In this document: positions 33,504-43,109 of the stretch, piece by piece
How positions within the stretch are numbered: position 1 is the stretch's first letter
Layout of the letters: each line of letters begins with the position of its first letter
Source: Plasmodiophora brassicae
Lineage: Eukaryota > Endomyxa > Phytomyxea > Plasmodiophorida > Plasmodiophoridae
NCBI GenBank assembly: GCA_039704465.1
Contig: JASFAU010000004.1
Coordinates: forward strand, 1,302,001-1,366,000
Direction of reading: 5' to 3'
DNA: 64,000 nt
Position numbers and translations under genes: made by a program
The notes under the pieces: generated by a model
What the model was told of the DNA's origin: nothing
The model's input: the letters and a program-made list of their open reading frames with translations, nothing else
Database searches by the model: none

Positions 33504-35339
33504 TTATACGGCGACGGCCGGCATGACGATGACGACGTTGAGGATGGGGACGCCGCCGTCGCCCGACGGCCGGCAGACGATGACGCGGACCTGTCTGGTG
33601 TCGGGCGTGCCGGGCGCGATGCACCGGACGGCCACGTCCGTGTGCAGGTTGACGCCGGGCACGATGGCGGGGACGACGAACGCCGGCCTGGCGATCGTGT
33701 AGACCTGCGTGTCCAGCATGATGCAGACGGGGACGTCGAGCAGGGCGGCCGGGCCCGTGTTCCGGAACGCCAGCCGGATCAGGAACCGGGGGCCCAGGCC
33801 CAGCACCTGCGCGTTCAGGCGCAGGGACAGGTGCGACGAGACGGACCCGTGGCCCTCGGCGAGCACCTTGGCGTACGCCTGCGCCGTCGCCAGGCGCAGG
33901 CGGGCCAGGTCGCGCTGGAACACCATGTGCATCTGCGGGCCCTGCTGTCGCTCCCGGTTCATCTGGTCGACGTACAGCTGCGTCCGCTTCGGGATCGCCA
34001 GCGGCTCGTCCTGCTCGGCGGGCGGCCCCGACGACGCCTGCTGCTGCTGCTGCTGCTGCTGATTGGCGTCCAGCTGCGCCTGGCGCTGCAGGATCTTCAT
34101 CGTGATGGCGCCCGTCGTCGACACCATGAACAGGCTGGCGTCCTCGCGCCCGTACTGCCCGAACTTCATCGCGGCGACCGGCGCCGAGCACGTCACCGTC
34201 GTCAGCAGCGCCCGGCCGTCGTACAGGCGGACGTCGCCGTTCGCCAGGGCGACCATGGCGCCGGACAGGTTCGACGCGCGCCTCAGCTGGAAGGCGGCCA
34301 TGCAGGTGATCGGGGCGGGCAGGCGCACCGTGTACAGCAGGTTGCCCTTGACGTGGTACCCGTGGAACACGTTGTTCATGCACCCGACCAGGACGTGGTT
34401 GACGAGCAGAACGACGCCGCAGCACTCGGTCTCGGTCTCGATCGGCCCGCCGATCACCTTCCCGTTCCTGATCGAGTAGACGCGCCCGTTGCGGCAGGCG
34501 GCGACGACCCGGTACGTCACGTCGAGCAGGCCGCTGGCGTCGAGGAAGGCGGGCGCGGCGCCCAGGTCGATCTGGCGGACGACCTTCATCCCGTGCTGGT
34601 TCAGGATCAGCACCTGGCCCGCCTCGGTGCCGACCACGACCGACCCGACCGCCCTGGCGTCCTCGGACGACTTGTTCAGCGTCGTCATGCACGTGATCGG
34701 CGCGTGGTACCCGAGCGGCTTCCCGCGGCACGACTCGACAAAGGCGGCGCGGGACACGTCCGACCCGATGCCGATCAGCGTGGCCGATCGCGGCGTGATC
34801 GTCCGGCCCGCCTGGCGCAGCGCGACGAGGTCGCTGGCGCCGGCCTCCGGCCTGAGCTGGCCGGACGCCAGGCGATCCCAGATCAGGGATTCGTCTGGGT
34901 CCGGGTCGACGGCGGGCACCTGGAACTTGTAGAACGGGCGCAGGTTCCTGTAGATGTACAGGAGCGGGCCGGACGCGATCGCCAGCATCGGCACGAGCGG
35001 CGTGGCGGCGTCGGCGTAGAACGCCTCGACGGCGGTGGGCTCGTCCAGCAGCGCCATCTCGGTCAGCGCCGCCTTGCCCCGGTAGACCTTCAGCCGGCGG
35101 CTCTGCAGGGCGACGACCGCCTTGTAGTCGCCGTCGCCGTTCAGGTCGACGAGCTGGAGGCACCCGCGCGACAGGCGCGCGTTCGCCACCGGGTCGTCCC
35201 AGGCGTTCAGCCAGATCCGGGCCGCGGCCGCCGTCGCCGCCGGCTGCTTCTTCGCCAGCGGCACGTCATCGTCGCCGGCGTCGTCGTCCTTGCCGGTGTG
35301 GCCTTCGCGCGGGAGCGTCGCCGCCGCCGGCTGCGACAT
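33504..35339 (-). CDS. bbs1: Bardet-Biedl syndrome 1 protein, BBSome subunit
   Basis: A single uninterrupted exon encodes 611 aa (human BBS1 is 593). BBS1 is the BBSome subunit that carries cargo along cilia and contacts ARL6. Conserved features: the start of the propeller W-L-N-A-W-D-D-P-V-A, the strand L-V-D-L-N-G-D-G-D-Y-K, Y-I-Y-R-N-L-R-P-F-Y-K-F and C-M-T-T-L-N-K-S. A C-terminal beta-rich gamma-adaptin-ear-like domain follows. A run of eight glutamines (34061-34038) sits in the linker between propeller and helical part. The lack of introns is unusual beside the intron-rich neighbours. Its presence implies a ciliated life stage. Confidence 0.95.
   Translation of the reverse strand: MSQPAAATLPREGHTGKDDDAGDDDVPLAKKQPAATAAAARIWLNAWDDPVANARLSRGCLQLVDLNGDGDYKAVVALQSRRLKVYRGKAALTEMALLDEPTAVEAFYADAATPLVPMLAIASGPLLYIYRNLRPFYKFQVPAVDPDPDESLIWDRLASGQLRPEAGASDLVALRQAGRTITPRSATLIGIGSDVSRAAFVESCRGKPLGYHAPITCMTTLNKSSEDARAVGSVVVGTEAGQVLILNQHGMKVVRQIDLGAAPAFLDASGLLDVTYRVVAACRNGRVYSIRNGKVIGGPIETETECCGVVLLVNHVLVGCMNNVFHGYHVKGNLLYTVRLPAPITCMAAFQLRRASNLSGAMVALANGDVRLYDGRALLTTVTCSAPVAAMKFGQYGREDASLFMVSTTGAITMKILQRQAQLDANQQQQQQQQASSGPPAEQDEPLAIPKRTQLYVDQMNRERQQGPQMHMVFQRDLARLRLATAQAYAKVLAEGHGSVSSHLSLRLNAQVLGLGPRFLIRLAFRNTGPAALLDVPVCIMLDTQVYTIARPAFVVPAIVPGVNLHTDVAVRCIAPGTPDTRQVRVIVCRPSGDGGVPILNVVIVMPAVAV
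34038..34061. repeat. CTG/CAG triplet run (8 units) in BBS1
   Basis: Eight CTG units on the plus strand encode Q8 in BBS1. Similar runs occur at 2480-2500 (Q7 in the Myb gene), 4383-4402 and 10020-10040 (both intronic), 4610-4625 and 52778-52794 (both upstream of starts). A genome-wide tendency to CAG/CTG expansion is visible. Confidence 0.85.
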
Positions 35340-35477
35340 TGGTCACAGACTGAACCCGCTGAGGTCGAGGGCGGGTCGAGGGGTGGGCCGCCCTTCGTTT
35401 CGCGCGTCGTTTTGCGACTACGCATGTGACGACGCGCACAAACGCGCATCGTGAACGTTCGTCGGCGCTGTTTATCG

Positions 35478-35738
35478 TCACGGCGGCGCGCCGCGATCCT
35501 GGACGTCGGCGATCAGGCGGTACCCTGGGGCTAGCAGGTCCGGACGGGAACGGCGTCGGCGCCGGCGAGCGGCGATGACCACGGTGACGCAGGCGCAGAT
35601 CGTGGACAGGGCCAGCAGCGCCAGGATCGCTAGCAGCGCCATGGCCGTCGTGTCCACCGCGGGCGGCGACGATGTCGGCAGTGCCGTCGTCGTCGCCATC
35701 CGTACCCGCTGACCGATTCCCGCACCCGACGACGACAT
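35478..35738 (-). CDS. Small single-pass membrane protein
   Basis: The frame starts at ATG 35738 (86 aa); a second methionine at 35699 could also serve. An S/T/P-rich segment precedes one strong helix (M-A-L-L-A-I-L-A-L-L-A-L-S), then a run of six arginines. It ends with a short tail carrying P-G-Y-R. The arginine cluster suggests N-terminus out, C-terminus in the cytosol. No family was recognised. Support is the membrane topology and isolated frame only. Confidence 0.45.
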   Translation of the reverse strand: MSSSGAGIGQRVRMATTTALPTSSPPAVDTTAMALLAILALLALSTICACVTVVIAARRRRRRSRPDLLAPGYRLIADVQDRGAPP

Positions 35739-35855
35739 GATGGTAGGGACAGGGCGCGACAACGGCGACAGATTCCCAGCTGAGCGCGCGCGCGCGTACG
35801 CCCCACAAGAACGCAGATACCAAGTCGGCCAGTTTCCGTCGTTTACCTAATGGAT

Positions 35856-36299
35856 TCATTTGGGCAGGGTGGCGGACGCGTTGCCGGAGACGACCCGGTA
35901 GGCGCGCCAGGCCAGAACGGCGACGCAGGCGTGGTACAGGAAGACGCCGGTGAAGGTGGCGGAGACGGCCATGTTGTTCGTGGTGACGACGAGCAGGAAG
36001 ACGAAGGCGCCGCTGAAGAACAGGACGATGATGGCCAGGACGAAACAGGTCAGGCAGGCCGACGGGCTGCGCTTGTTGAACGCGTGCAGGGCGCAGACGG
36101 CGAAGATGATCTCGAACAGCATCAGCGGCAGGAGCACCATGCAGAACACGGTGAGGAACTCGTCAATGACCTTCCGTAGCGCCTGGAACAGCGCGATCGA
36201 GACGATGACCAGGCCCAGCACCTTCAGGAGCGAGAAGACGCCGACGGCCAGCAGGCAGGTCAGCGAGCAATCGTCCCGCTTCTGCTCCGACGTCGACAT
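35856..36299 (-). CDS. Small four-helix membrane protein
   Basis: An intronless frame of 147 aa starting M-S-T-S-E-Q-K-R. Four hydrophobic helices are evenly spaced (about residues 16-38, 48-70, 80-104 and 110-132), with a positively charged loop N-K-R-S-P between helices 2 and 3. This is the size and layout of several tetra-spanning families, but no motif identifies one. It sits between the single-pass protein and HSP70, all on the minus strand. Confidence 0.6.
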   Translation of the reverse strand: MSTSEQKRDDCSLTCLLAVGVFSLLKVLGLVIVSIALFQALRKVIDEFLTVFCMVLLPLMLFEIIFAVCALHAFNKRSPSACLTCFVLAIIVLFFSGAFVFLLVVTTNNMAVSATFTGVFLYHACVAVLAWRAYRVVSGNASATLPK

Positions 36300-36553
36300 G
36301 GCGCGCCCGCTGGTGTTTCGAGGAATGGATCGGGCGGCGGCATCCGGCGCTGTGGAAGTGACTCACGTTCAGAGTGATTCACGACGATTCGGTGCCCCAC
36401 GTCGTCAAGCAGAATCGGGGGGCGACTGACACCTCGCGAAACTTCGTATGTACAACATAATGGGTAAAATCTTGACCGTTTAATATGTCACGGGGACCAC
36501 ACGCTCGAGTCGATATCGATGGACAGTGGATTGACGACAAGTCGGAATCCTGC

Positions 36554-38524
36554 TTAGTCGACCTCCTCGATCTTGGGGCCCGGGCCGGACGGCTTCGAGC
36601 CGGCCGCCTGGCCAAAGTCGGGCATGCCGCCGCCCATGCCGGGCATGCCGGCGCCTTCGGCACCGCCGGCCGCTTGGTACGCCTTCGTGATGATGGGCGT
36701 GCAGACCGACTCCAGCTCCTTCTGCTTGGCCTCGTACTCCTCCGTCTCGGCGTCCTGGTGCGCCTCGAGCCACTTCAGGACGTCGGTGATGGCCGTGTCG
36801 ACCTTGGCCTTGTCGTCCTCGCCGATCTTGTCCTTGAACTTCTCGTCCTCGATCGAGTTGCGAAGCGAGTACGTGTAGTTCTCCAGGCCGTTCTTCGCCT
36901 CGACCTTCTTGCGCAGCATCTCGTCGTCGTGCTTGTACTTCTCGGCGTCGCGGATCATCGCCTCGATGTCCTCCTTGCTCAGACGGCCCTTGTCGTTCGT
37001 GATCGTAATCTTCTGGCGCTTGCCGGTCGACTTGTCCTCGGCGCTGACGTTCAGGATACCGTTGGCATCCAGGTCAAAGGTGACCTCGATCTGAGGGACA
37101 CCACGCGGGGCCGGCGGGATGCCCGACAGCTCGAACTTGCCGAGCAGGTTGTTGTCCTTCGTCCGCGCGCGCTCGCCCTCGAAGACCTGGATCAGGACGC
37201 CGGGCTGGTTGTCGGCGTACGTCGAGAAGATCTGCTGCTTCTTGCACGGGATCGTCGTGTTGCGCTTGATGAGCGAAGTCATGACACCACCGGCGGTCTC
37301 GATACCGAGCGACAGCGGCGCAACGTCCAACAGCAGGATCTTGCTGGTCTCCTCGCTGGAGTCGCCGCTGAGGATGGCGGCCTGGACGGCGGCACCGTAG
37401 GCGACGGCCTCATCCGGGTTGATTGACTTGCACGGCTCCTTGCCGCCGAAGAACTGCTTGATCAGCTCCTGGACCTTGGGGATACGCGTCGAACCGCCGA
37501 CCAGGACGATTTCGTGGATGTCGCTCTTGGAGAACTTGGCGTCGCGCAGGACCTTCTCGACCGGGATCAGCGTGTCCCGGAAGTAGTCGCCACACAGGGC
37601 CTCGAAACGCGCGCGCGTGATCGTCGAGTTGAAGTCGATGCCGTCGAGCAGCGAGTCGATCTCGACGGACGCCTGCGTCGACGACGACAGCGTTCGCTTG
37701 GCACGCTCGCACTGCGTTCGCAGGCGACGCAGGGCGCGGTTGTTGCCCGTGATGTCCTTCTTGTGCTTGCGCTTGAACTCCTCGGCGAAGTGCTGGACGA
37801 GGCGGTTGTCGAAGTCCTCGCCACCGAGGTGGGTGTCACCGGCGGTGGCCTTGACCTCGAAGATGCCGTCCTCGATTGTCAGGACGGAGACATCGAACGT
37901 ACCACCACCCAGGTCAAAGATCAGGACGTTCATCTCCGATTTGGAGTTCTTGTCGAGGCCGTAGGCGATGGCGGCGGCGGTCGGCTCGTTGATGATACGG
38001 AGGACGTTCAGGCCGGCAATCATACCAGCGTCCTTCGTCGCCTGACGCTGCGAGTCGTTGAAGTAGGCGGGGACGGTGATGACGGCGTTGTTGACGGATT
38101 CGCCGAGGTACGCCTCGGCCGTCTCCCTCATCTTGATGAGGACCATGGACGAGATCTCCTCCGGGTAGAACGTGCACGTGTCGCCCTTGTACTGGACCTC
38201 AAAGGCCGGGCGGTCGCCCTCCTTCTTGACGACCGTGAACGGCCACAGCTTCATGTCGGCCTGAACGATCGGGTCGGAGAACTTGCGGCCGATCAGGCGC
38301 TTGGCATCGTGGACCGTGTTCTCCGGGTTTCGGGCAGCCTGGTTCTTGGCGGCCTCACCAATGAGACGCTCGGTCTCGGTGAAGGCGACGTACGACGGCG
38401 TCGTGCGGTTGCCCTGGTCGTTGGCAATGATCTCCACGGCGTTGTTCTTCCAGCATCCGACGCACGAGTACGTCGTGCCGAGGTCGATACCGACCGCGGG
38501 GCCACTGACTTTCTTCTCAGACAT
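36554..38524 (-). CDS. Cytosolic heat-shock protein 70
   Basis: A single exon of 656 aa. HSP70 folds and protects proteins using ATP. The three family signatures are present: [22 protein letters not shown] and [12 protein letters not shown]. The C-terminus P-K-I-E-E-V-D is the TPR-co-chaperone tag of cytosolic members, preceded by G-G-M-P repeats. No signal peptide and no KDEL are present, so it is neither BiP nor mitochondrial. The upstream DNA has two heat-shock element-like palindromes. Codon use is strongly biased, as expected for high expression. Confidence 0.98.
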   Translation of the reverse strand: MSEKKVSGPAVGIDLGTTYSCVGCWKNNAVEIIANDQGNRTTPSYVAFTETERLIGEAAKNQAARNPENTVHDAKRLIGRKFSDPIVQADMKLWPFTVVKKEGDRPAFEVQYKGDTCTFYPEEISSMVLIKMRETAEAYLGESVNNAVITVPAYFNDSQRQATKDAGMIAGLNVLRIINEPTAAAIAYGLDKNSKSEMNVLIFDLGGGTFDVSVLTIEDGIFEVKATAGDTHLGGEDFDNRLVQHFAEEFKRKHKKDITGNNRALRRLRTQCERAKRTLSSSTQASVEIDSLLDGIDFNSTITRARFEALCGDYFRDTLIPVEKVLRDAKFSKSDIHEIVLVGGSTRIPKVQELIKQFFGGKEPCKSINPDEAVAYGAAVQAAILSGDSSEETSKILLLDVAPLSLGIETAGGVMTSLIKRNTTIPCKKQQIFSTYADNQPGVLIQVFEGERARTKDNNLLGKFELSGIPPAPRGVPQIEVTFDLDANGILNVSAEDKSTGKRQKITITNDKGRLSKEDIEAMIRDAEKYKHDDEMLRKKVEAKNGLENYTYSLRNSIEDEKFKDKIGEDDKAKVDTAITDVLKWLEAHQDAETEEYEAKQKELESVCTPIITKAYQAAGGAEGAGMPGMGGGMPDFGQAAGSKPSGPGPKIEEVD

Positions 38525-39547
38525 GGCGCTAGCGAATCAAATGTGTCCGTGCAGAAGCGGTCTGCGCTTGTGCGCTCCAATGACAATGAAGGACGGCGGA
38601 CGCGCAGTCCGTGGATCGGATCCGTACGCGCTCATTCTCTGGAACATTCCGCGGCAGCGCCCTCCGCCCGCCCTCCGACCAGCCCGGACTTCCCTGGGGC
38701 GGCGCGTCGCCAAAACCGCGCGGAATATTCCGATCTCGAGCGCGCGGATCAATTCCACTGCCCGTTTTGTGGCGCCTGCCGGCTCCCAGACAACCCGCCG
38801 TGCGCGCTGCTGCCCTGCGGCCACTTCCAGCTGGGCGAAGAGCCGCAAGTGCTCAGAGGCCAGCAATGCAACGCTGACGACATGACATGTACGACGTCCG
38901 CATGAAACGCCTGGCAGGATCGCGAGGCCGCCGAGCATTTTTGCTCTTCATCCTCTGGAAGTGTTCCTTCTTGTAGTATCGTTAGCACTCGGGTTTCGCC
39001 AGGTTCACCTTCTGGCCACGTTTCAACGTACGCATGGGAGCGCCCCTCCCTTGATGATACTTGTTCCTTGTTGGCTCGTCGCCTCTGGATTCTGCGTGGC
39101 GCAATGCTTGAACCAGCCTTGTCTTCGTCTGGAATTCTCCCACGTTCAAATGTGGAGCGTGGTGTGCAACGTTAATGTCTGTTAATCGCCGCCAGCAATT
39201 CGGGTACTGCGGTGGTCGTTAACTGGATGTAGAGGTGTGCCGTCGGAATGCCTTGCTCTGTTCGTCAGCAGGCGCGTGGCGTTTCGCTGGGTCTGCCTGG
39301 TTAACATGCATTAACGTTGCGCGCCACACTCCAGTACAGTGCGAGGACAGTCGTCGATTGCTTCTGATGCCGAGGGATTCAGCCTAGGTCCCGTCCGGGT
39401 CCACCACCTTCGCGCGTCAAGCATGCCGACCATGTTCGTCAGACACGTCCAACATTATCCATGTTGAGGGTCTGTTCCGCTTCCAGCATCGTCCAACAGT
39501 TTGCGAGCTTCGTCACCGTTTGCGTCCAGTACTGCTGGCAGGCGGAC
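38525..39547. other. Long intergenic region between HSP70 and the ZIP gene
   Basis: This 1.0-kb stretch holds the HSP70 promoter with two heat-shock elements. A plus-strand frame at 38740-38905 encodes a cysteine-rich segment with C-P-F-C and C-G-H, but no start or joining exon was found. The remainder (38910-39547) shows nothing I can support beyond the probable ZIP promoter. Confidence 0.5.
38641..38731 (-). promoter_or_regulatory. Two heat-shock element cores upstream of HSP70
   Basis: GGAACATTCC (38641-38650) and GGAATATTCC (38722-38731) both contain the GAA-nn-TTC core bound by heat shock factor. They lie 117 and 198 bp upstream of the HSP70 ATG. Confidence 0.7.
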
Positions 39548-41065
39548 ATGCGGTTGATGCTGCTGGCCATGTCGATTGTCGGGACGACCGTTTCGGTCGG
39601 CGGCGCTGCTTCTGCGCGAATCCGCAGATCGCAGACGAGTGGCCGACGCGACAGGTGGGCGCCGCGCCACCGTTCCCATCCATTCGTTTGTTGCACCGGG
39701 TGACGGGAAGTTGAGTCAGTAGTACGTAGTGCAACGCAGCGCTGGGAGTGGGCCGGTTGCCAGCTGCCATCGAGGCCCTGCACCAGGTCGTGCCGGCTGC
39801 CAGGGTACCGTCGCGATCGCTGGATCGCCTGGCCGGTGATGTGCCCAGGGCTACTAATGTCGCCCAGCGGATCGTCGCGTCGGCCAGTGCGCAGGCGATT
39901 CCCGAAATCGAAACCCACTGAGGGTGTTGGCGTCCCGGGCGCACGTTGGCGCCACCGCGCGTCAGGCGCGCTTGCGTCGATCGGTCTGGGTGGCTGCGTC
40001 GTCGCGGCCATGGCCTCAGCCATTGCCATCGAGCAGTACGCCGATGGGTGGGTCGTGTCCCGCGAGATGGTCGTCCTGCTGTATACAGTGGCTGGCGCGC
40101 TAGCCAGCGGGCTCGGATGCCTGCCACTTGTGCTGCTGCCCCGTATGGATCGGCGCATGCAGGGCCTTGCAGGGGGCGTCACCGCAGGAGCCATGTTCAT
40201 GGCCAGCATAGGTGTCGTATATTCACATCTCGTCATCATCTCACGACGCCTCCTTGACGGGGTCGTTCGCCAGACATGCTGGCTGAAGGAGCGGCCTGCA
40301 ACGTCCCTGCCGCTGCAACGACCTGCCTGGTCTGCATGGTCCTAGGTGCGGTTGCTGTTGCGATCATTAACGCGTTTGTTCACTGGATGGACCTGTCCGT
40401 CGGTAGTCGTCCCGTCTGTTACCTCGGTGTTCGCCGAGCGTCTGACACGTTCGTGCCTGCAGAAAACCTCAAGGGCGCCGACCATAGGAAAGCCATTATA
40501 ATTATCCTCGTCCTAACGCTGCATTCATTCGCGGAAGGTGATGCTGATCGGCACGACAGTATCGGCTTCCCGGGCCGTCCCTGACGACCAACGTTGCAGG
40601 GCTGGGCATCGGGGTCTCGTTCTCGGAAGAAGCCCATCGCGGTCTCGGCCGTTATATTGCGATCGCGATCGCGCTGCATAATGTTGCAGAGGGCGCCATT
40701 GTCGGGTTGTCACTTGTCCCGCGGGGCGAAAGCCCACATCGCGCAGCTGGGTTCGCAATCATCTCGTCTATACCGCAGCCCATCGTGGCCCTGCCGTGCT
40801 TTGCTCTTGTCCAGGATTTCTCTGGTACATGCGGGCGCCCCGTTGACAATTGCCGATTGTTAAGTCTGCGTTCGTAGCGTTGCTGCCTGCCGGGTTGGGC
40901 ATCGCTGCAGGCGCGATGCTGTTCCTGGTGTTTTTCGAGATCGCGCCCGATGCGCTGAAGTGGACATCATGGACCGAGTTCACCCTTTGCGCCCTCGCAA
41001 GCGCTGCATCGATGGCTTCCTTGAGAATCTTCATTGGAAACCTGGATACGGTGGCTCTCTCATAG
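39548..41065 (+). CDS. ZIP-family zinc transporter
   Basis: Exons are 39548-39638 (tentative), 39740-39886, 39966-40211, 40274-40402, 40463-40537, 40600-40824 and 40878-41065 (366 aa). ZIP proteins bring zinc or iron into the cytosol. The metal-site helices are visible: L-T-L-H-S-F-A-E-G-L-G-I-G-V-S-F (joined across an intron) and L-H-N-V-A-E-G-A-I-V. Late helices are G-L-G-I-A-A-G-A-M-L-F and F-F-E-I-A-P-D-A. The first exon gives a signal-peptide-like start (M-R-L-M-L-L-A-M-S) and needs a 101-bp intron. It fits by phase only; an alternative start is ATG 39839. The gene resembles the ZupT/ZIP11 type more than the long-ectodomain LIV-1 type. Confidence 0.83.
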
Positions 41066-41392
41066 TGCCCTATTTCTACCCTATCAGTATTCTATTCAGT
41101 AAACACTTATGTAATTCGCGTAAAGTACTGCATGCAGATTGCGTCCAAACTGTCCGACATAATGTGTCGTCCTTGGCACCGATAACGCAGGAGGAACAAG
41201 CGTTGCAGGCTTTCATGTGATCATAACGAACAGTATTTACCGCCTTACCTCGCCTCACTGCTTTCGTCTGGATCCGATTTGTCAGGTGCGCTTGCCTCTG
41301 GTTGCCACGATTGAGGTCCGGTACCGGCGATTTGCGCGGCGCGGTCCGTGGCGGACCAGTGTGTTATCGGTTGGCGCAGGGCAGTCGGAGCC
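41066..41392. other. Intergenic region, ZIP 3' end to eIF3i promoter
   Basis: It is AT-richer than its flanks at 41070-41170. No gene, RNA or repeat was seen. Confidence 0.45.
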
Positions 41393-42382
41393 ATGAGGCC
41401 GATCCTGCTCAAAGGTCACGAGCGTCCTCTGACGCACCTACACTACAACAGGGAAGGCGACCTGCTGTTCTCATGCAGCAAAGATCACAAACCTACTGTG
41501 TGGTATGCCCATACCGGCCAGCGCCTCGGCACGTACAACGGCCACAAAGGTTCCATATGGCATTGTGACACGAACTTCACCTCGAAGTTGTTCCTGACGG
41601 CTGCTGCCGACAACACGGCCAAGCTGTGGAATTTGGAGACCGGCGAGGAGCTTTTCACGTTCAACCACCTGTCGCCGGTCCGGTCCGTCGGTTTCGCGCT
41701 GGGTGACCAGCAGATCCTGACAGTCGGCGACAAAGCGATGGGCCAGGTCCCGAAAATCTTCATCTACAATCTGTACGGCGGTGACGTGGACCGGATTGAG
41801 GACAAGCCGATCCAGGAGTTCGTTGGCCACGAACTGAAGATCAACCGCGCGTACTGGGGCCCGCTGAACGACACGATCATTTCGGCCAGCGACGATGGGA
41901 CCGTACGTCTGTGGGACGTCGAGACGGCCAGGGAGATTGCTCGTGCCAGCGATCATTCCAAAGGCATCAACAACATGACGTTTTCCAAGGACAAGACGAT
42001 GTTCATCACAAGCTCCAAGGACACGACGGCGCGGCTCTACGACGCGAGGACGCTCGAGTGCGTGAAGGTCTACAAGACGGATCGTCCCGTCAACGCCGCG
42101 GTCATCTCGCCGATCATGCCATACGTCATCATTGGTGGTGGTGAAGAAGCCATGAACGTCACACAGACGCACACCCGCCAGGGTAAGTTCGAGGCCATGT
42201 TCTACCACGTCGTCAACCAGGACATGCTCGGCACGGTCGCTGGCCACTTCGGTCCGATCAACACGCTAGCGTTCAACCCGGACGGGAAGAGCTTTGCATC
42301 GGGTGCCGAAGACGGTTACATTCGGCTGCATATATTCTCGGAGAAGAACCCGGTCGATAAGGACTACTTCAACACGAAATAA
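41393..42382 (+). CDS. eif3i: Translation initiation factor eIF3 subunit i (TIF34/TRIP-1)
   Basis: A single exon of 329 aa (human 325). eIF3i is a seven-bladed WD40 subunit of the eIF3 scaffold on the 40S ribosome. The start M-R-P-I-L-L-K-G-H-E-R is the family's conserved N-terminus. Each blade is visible, with W-N-L-E-T-G, S-A-S-D-D-G-T-V-R-L-W-D and S-S-K-D-T-T-A-R-L-Y-D. The ending F-A-S-G-A-E-D-G-Y-I-R-L-H is diagnostic. The intronless state contrasts with most genes around it. It converges with the 101-aa protein gene. Confidence 0.97.
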   Translation: MRPILLKGHERPLTHLHYNREGDLLFSCSKDHKPTVWYAHTGQRLGTYNGHKGSIWHCDTNFTSKLFLTAAADNTAKLWNLETGEELFTFNHLSPVRSVGFALGDQQILTVGDKAMGQVPKIFIYNLYGGDVDRIEDKPIQEFVGHELKINRAYWGPLNDTIISASDDGTVRLWDVETAREIARASDHSKGINNMTFSKDKTMFITSSKDTTARLYDARTLECVKVYKTDRPVNAAVISPIMPYVIIGGGEEAMNVTQTHTRQGKFEAMFYHVVNQDMLGTVAGHFGPINTLAFNPDGKSFASGAEDGYIRLHIFSEKNPVDKDYFNTK

Positions 42383-42458
42383 ACGACCAGATACCTCTGC
42401 CACTGGTCTTACAATGTGTAATGGAGCGTGCGTGTCCCGATCGGCGCCGTCGCGCCCA

Positions 42459-42877
42459 TCATTCGGCCTTCAACCATTTCTCCAGGTTGTCCTCCTTGGT
42501 GACCCACTCCTCCCACTTCTTCAAGTTGTCTTCCTTGCTGGCCCATTCCTGTGCGAACGCGATTCAGAGATCGGTGTTGATCACGCAGCGGAGCAGCACA
42601 CATCGAAATTCTCCAGGGTCGGAACGTCGAACCCGTATTTCGAGGATCCCGACGCTCGTGACACCGCAGGCACCTCAGTCGGTGGTGTCTCGGGCTTGGG
42701 CGTCTTCGGCCCCGACAGCTTCGCCTTGACGAGGTCTGCCGCGACGACCGGTCAGCAGTCCGACCTCAACGTACCGCATCAGACCGCTCGCTGACATATC
42801 AGCCCCGCGTAGGCCGCCAGCGTCCCAAGGACCTTCTGGTGGGAATGCGCGAAATATTTGTTCAGAATCGCTTCCAT
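42459..42877 (-). CDS. Small membrane protein, possibly mitochondrial
   Basis: Exons are 42877-42796, 42735-42602 and 42548-42459 (101 aa), all joints in phase with standard CAG acceptors. The start M-E-A-I-L-N-K-Y-F-A-H is followed by one short membrane helix (V-L-G-T-L-A-A-Y-A-G-L-I-Y-L-V), completed across intron 1. A proline-rich segment (K-T-P-K-P-E-T-P-P) comes next. The C-terminus is helical and charged, with a repeated W-x-x-K-E-D-N-L unit (E-W-A-S-K-E-D-N-L and E-W-V-T-K-E-D-N-L). The size and layout recall small subunits of mitochondrial membrane complexes, but I could not assign a family. Confidence 0.62.
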
Positions 42878-43109
42878 GCCTGCCCTACCCGTTGTCGCGT
42901 CACCCGCACACTCCCGAACTGACTGCGGGAAGCGAACCTGACACCGACGCACCCCCCAAAACGACCGCCCACGGTCGAGCTACCGTACGACAATGACAAG
43001 CGCAGCCCACTGTCGACTGCAATAATAATTGCGAGCTGCTATTCGTGTTCTTCCTACTGGCGAAAGAGTACTTTGGGGGATAGAAAGTTCAAAACGTGCT
43101 TCAATAGAT

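Noticed and set aside
33642..35429. 595-codon open frame on the plus strand
   Set aside because: It is antisense to the whole BBS1 gene, with R/Q/V-rich composition typical of a shadow frame.
37514..38905. 463-codon open frame on the plus strand
   Set aside because: It is the antisense of HSP70 for most of its length and exists because of HSP70's strong third-position G/C bias.
41076..41258. Small protein frame between ZIP and eIF3i
   Set aside because: Sixty codons with no signal, no motif and AT-rich base use unlike coding DNA here.
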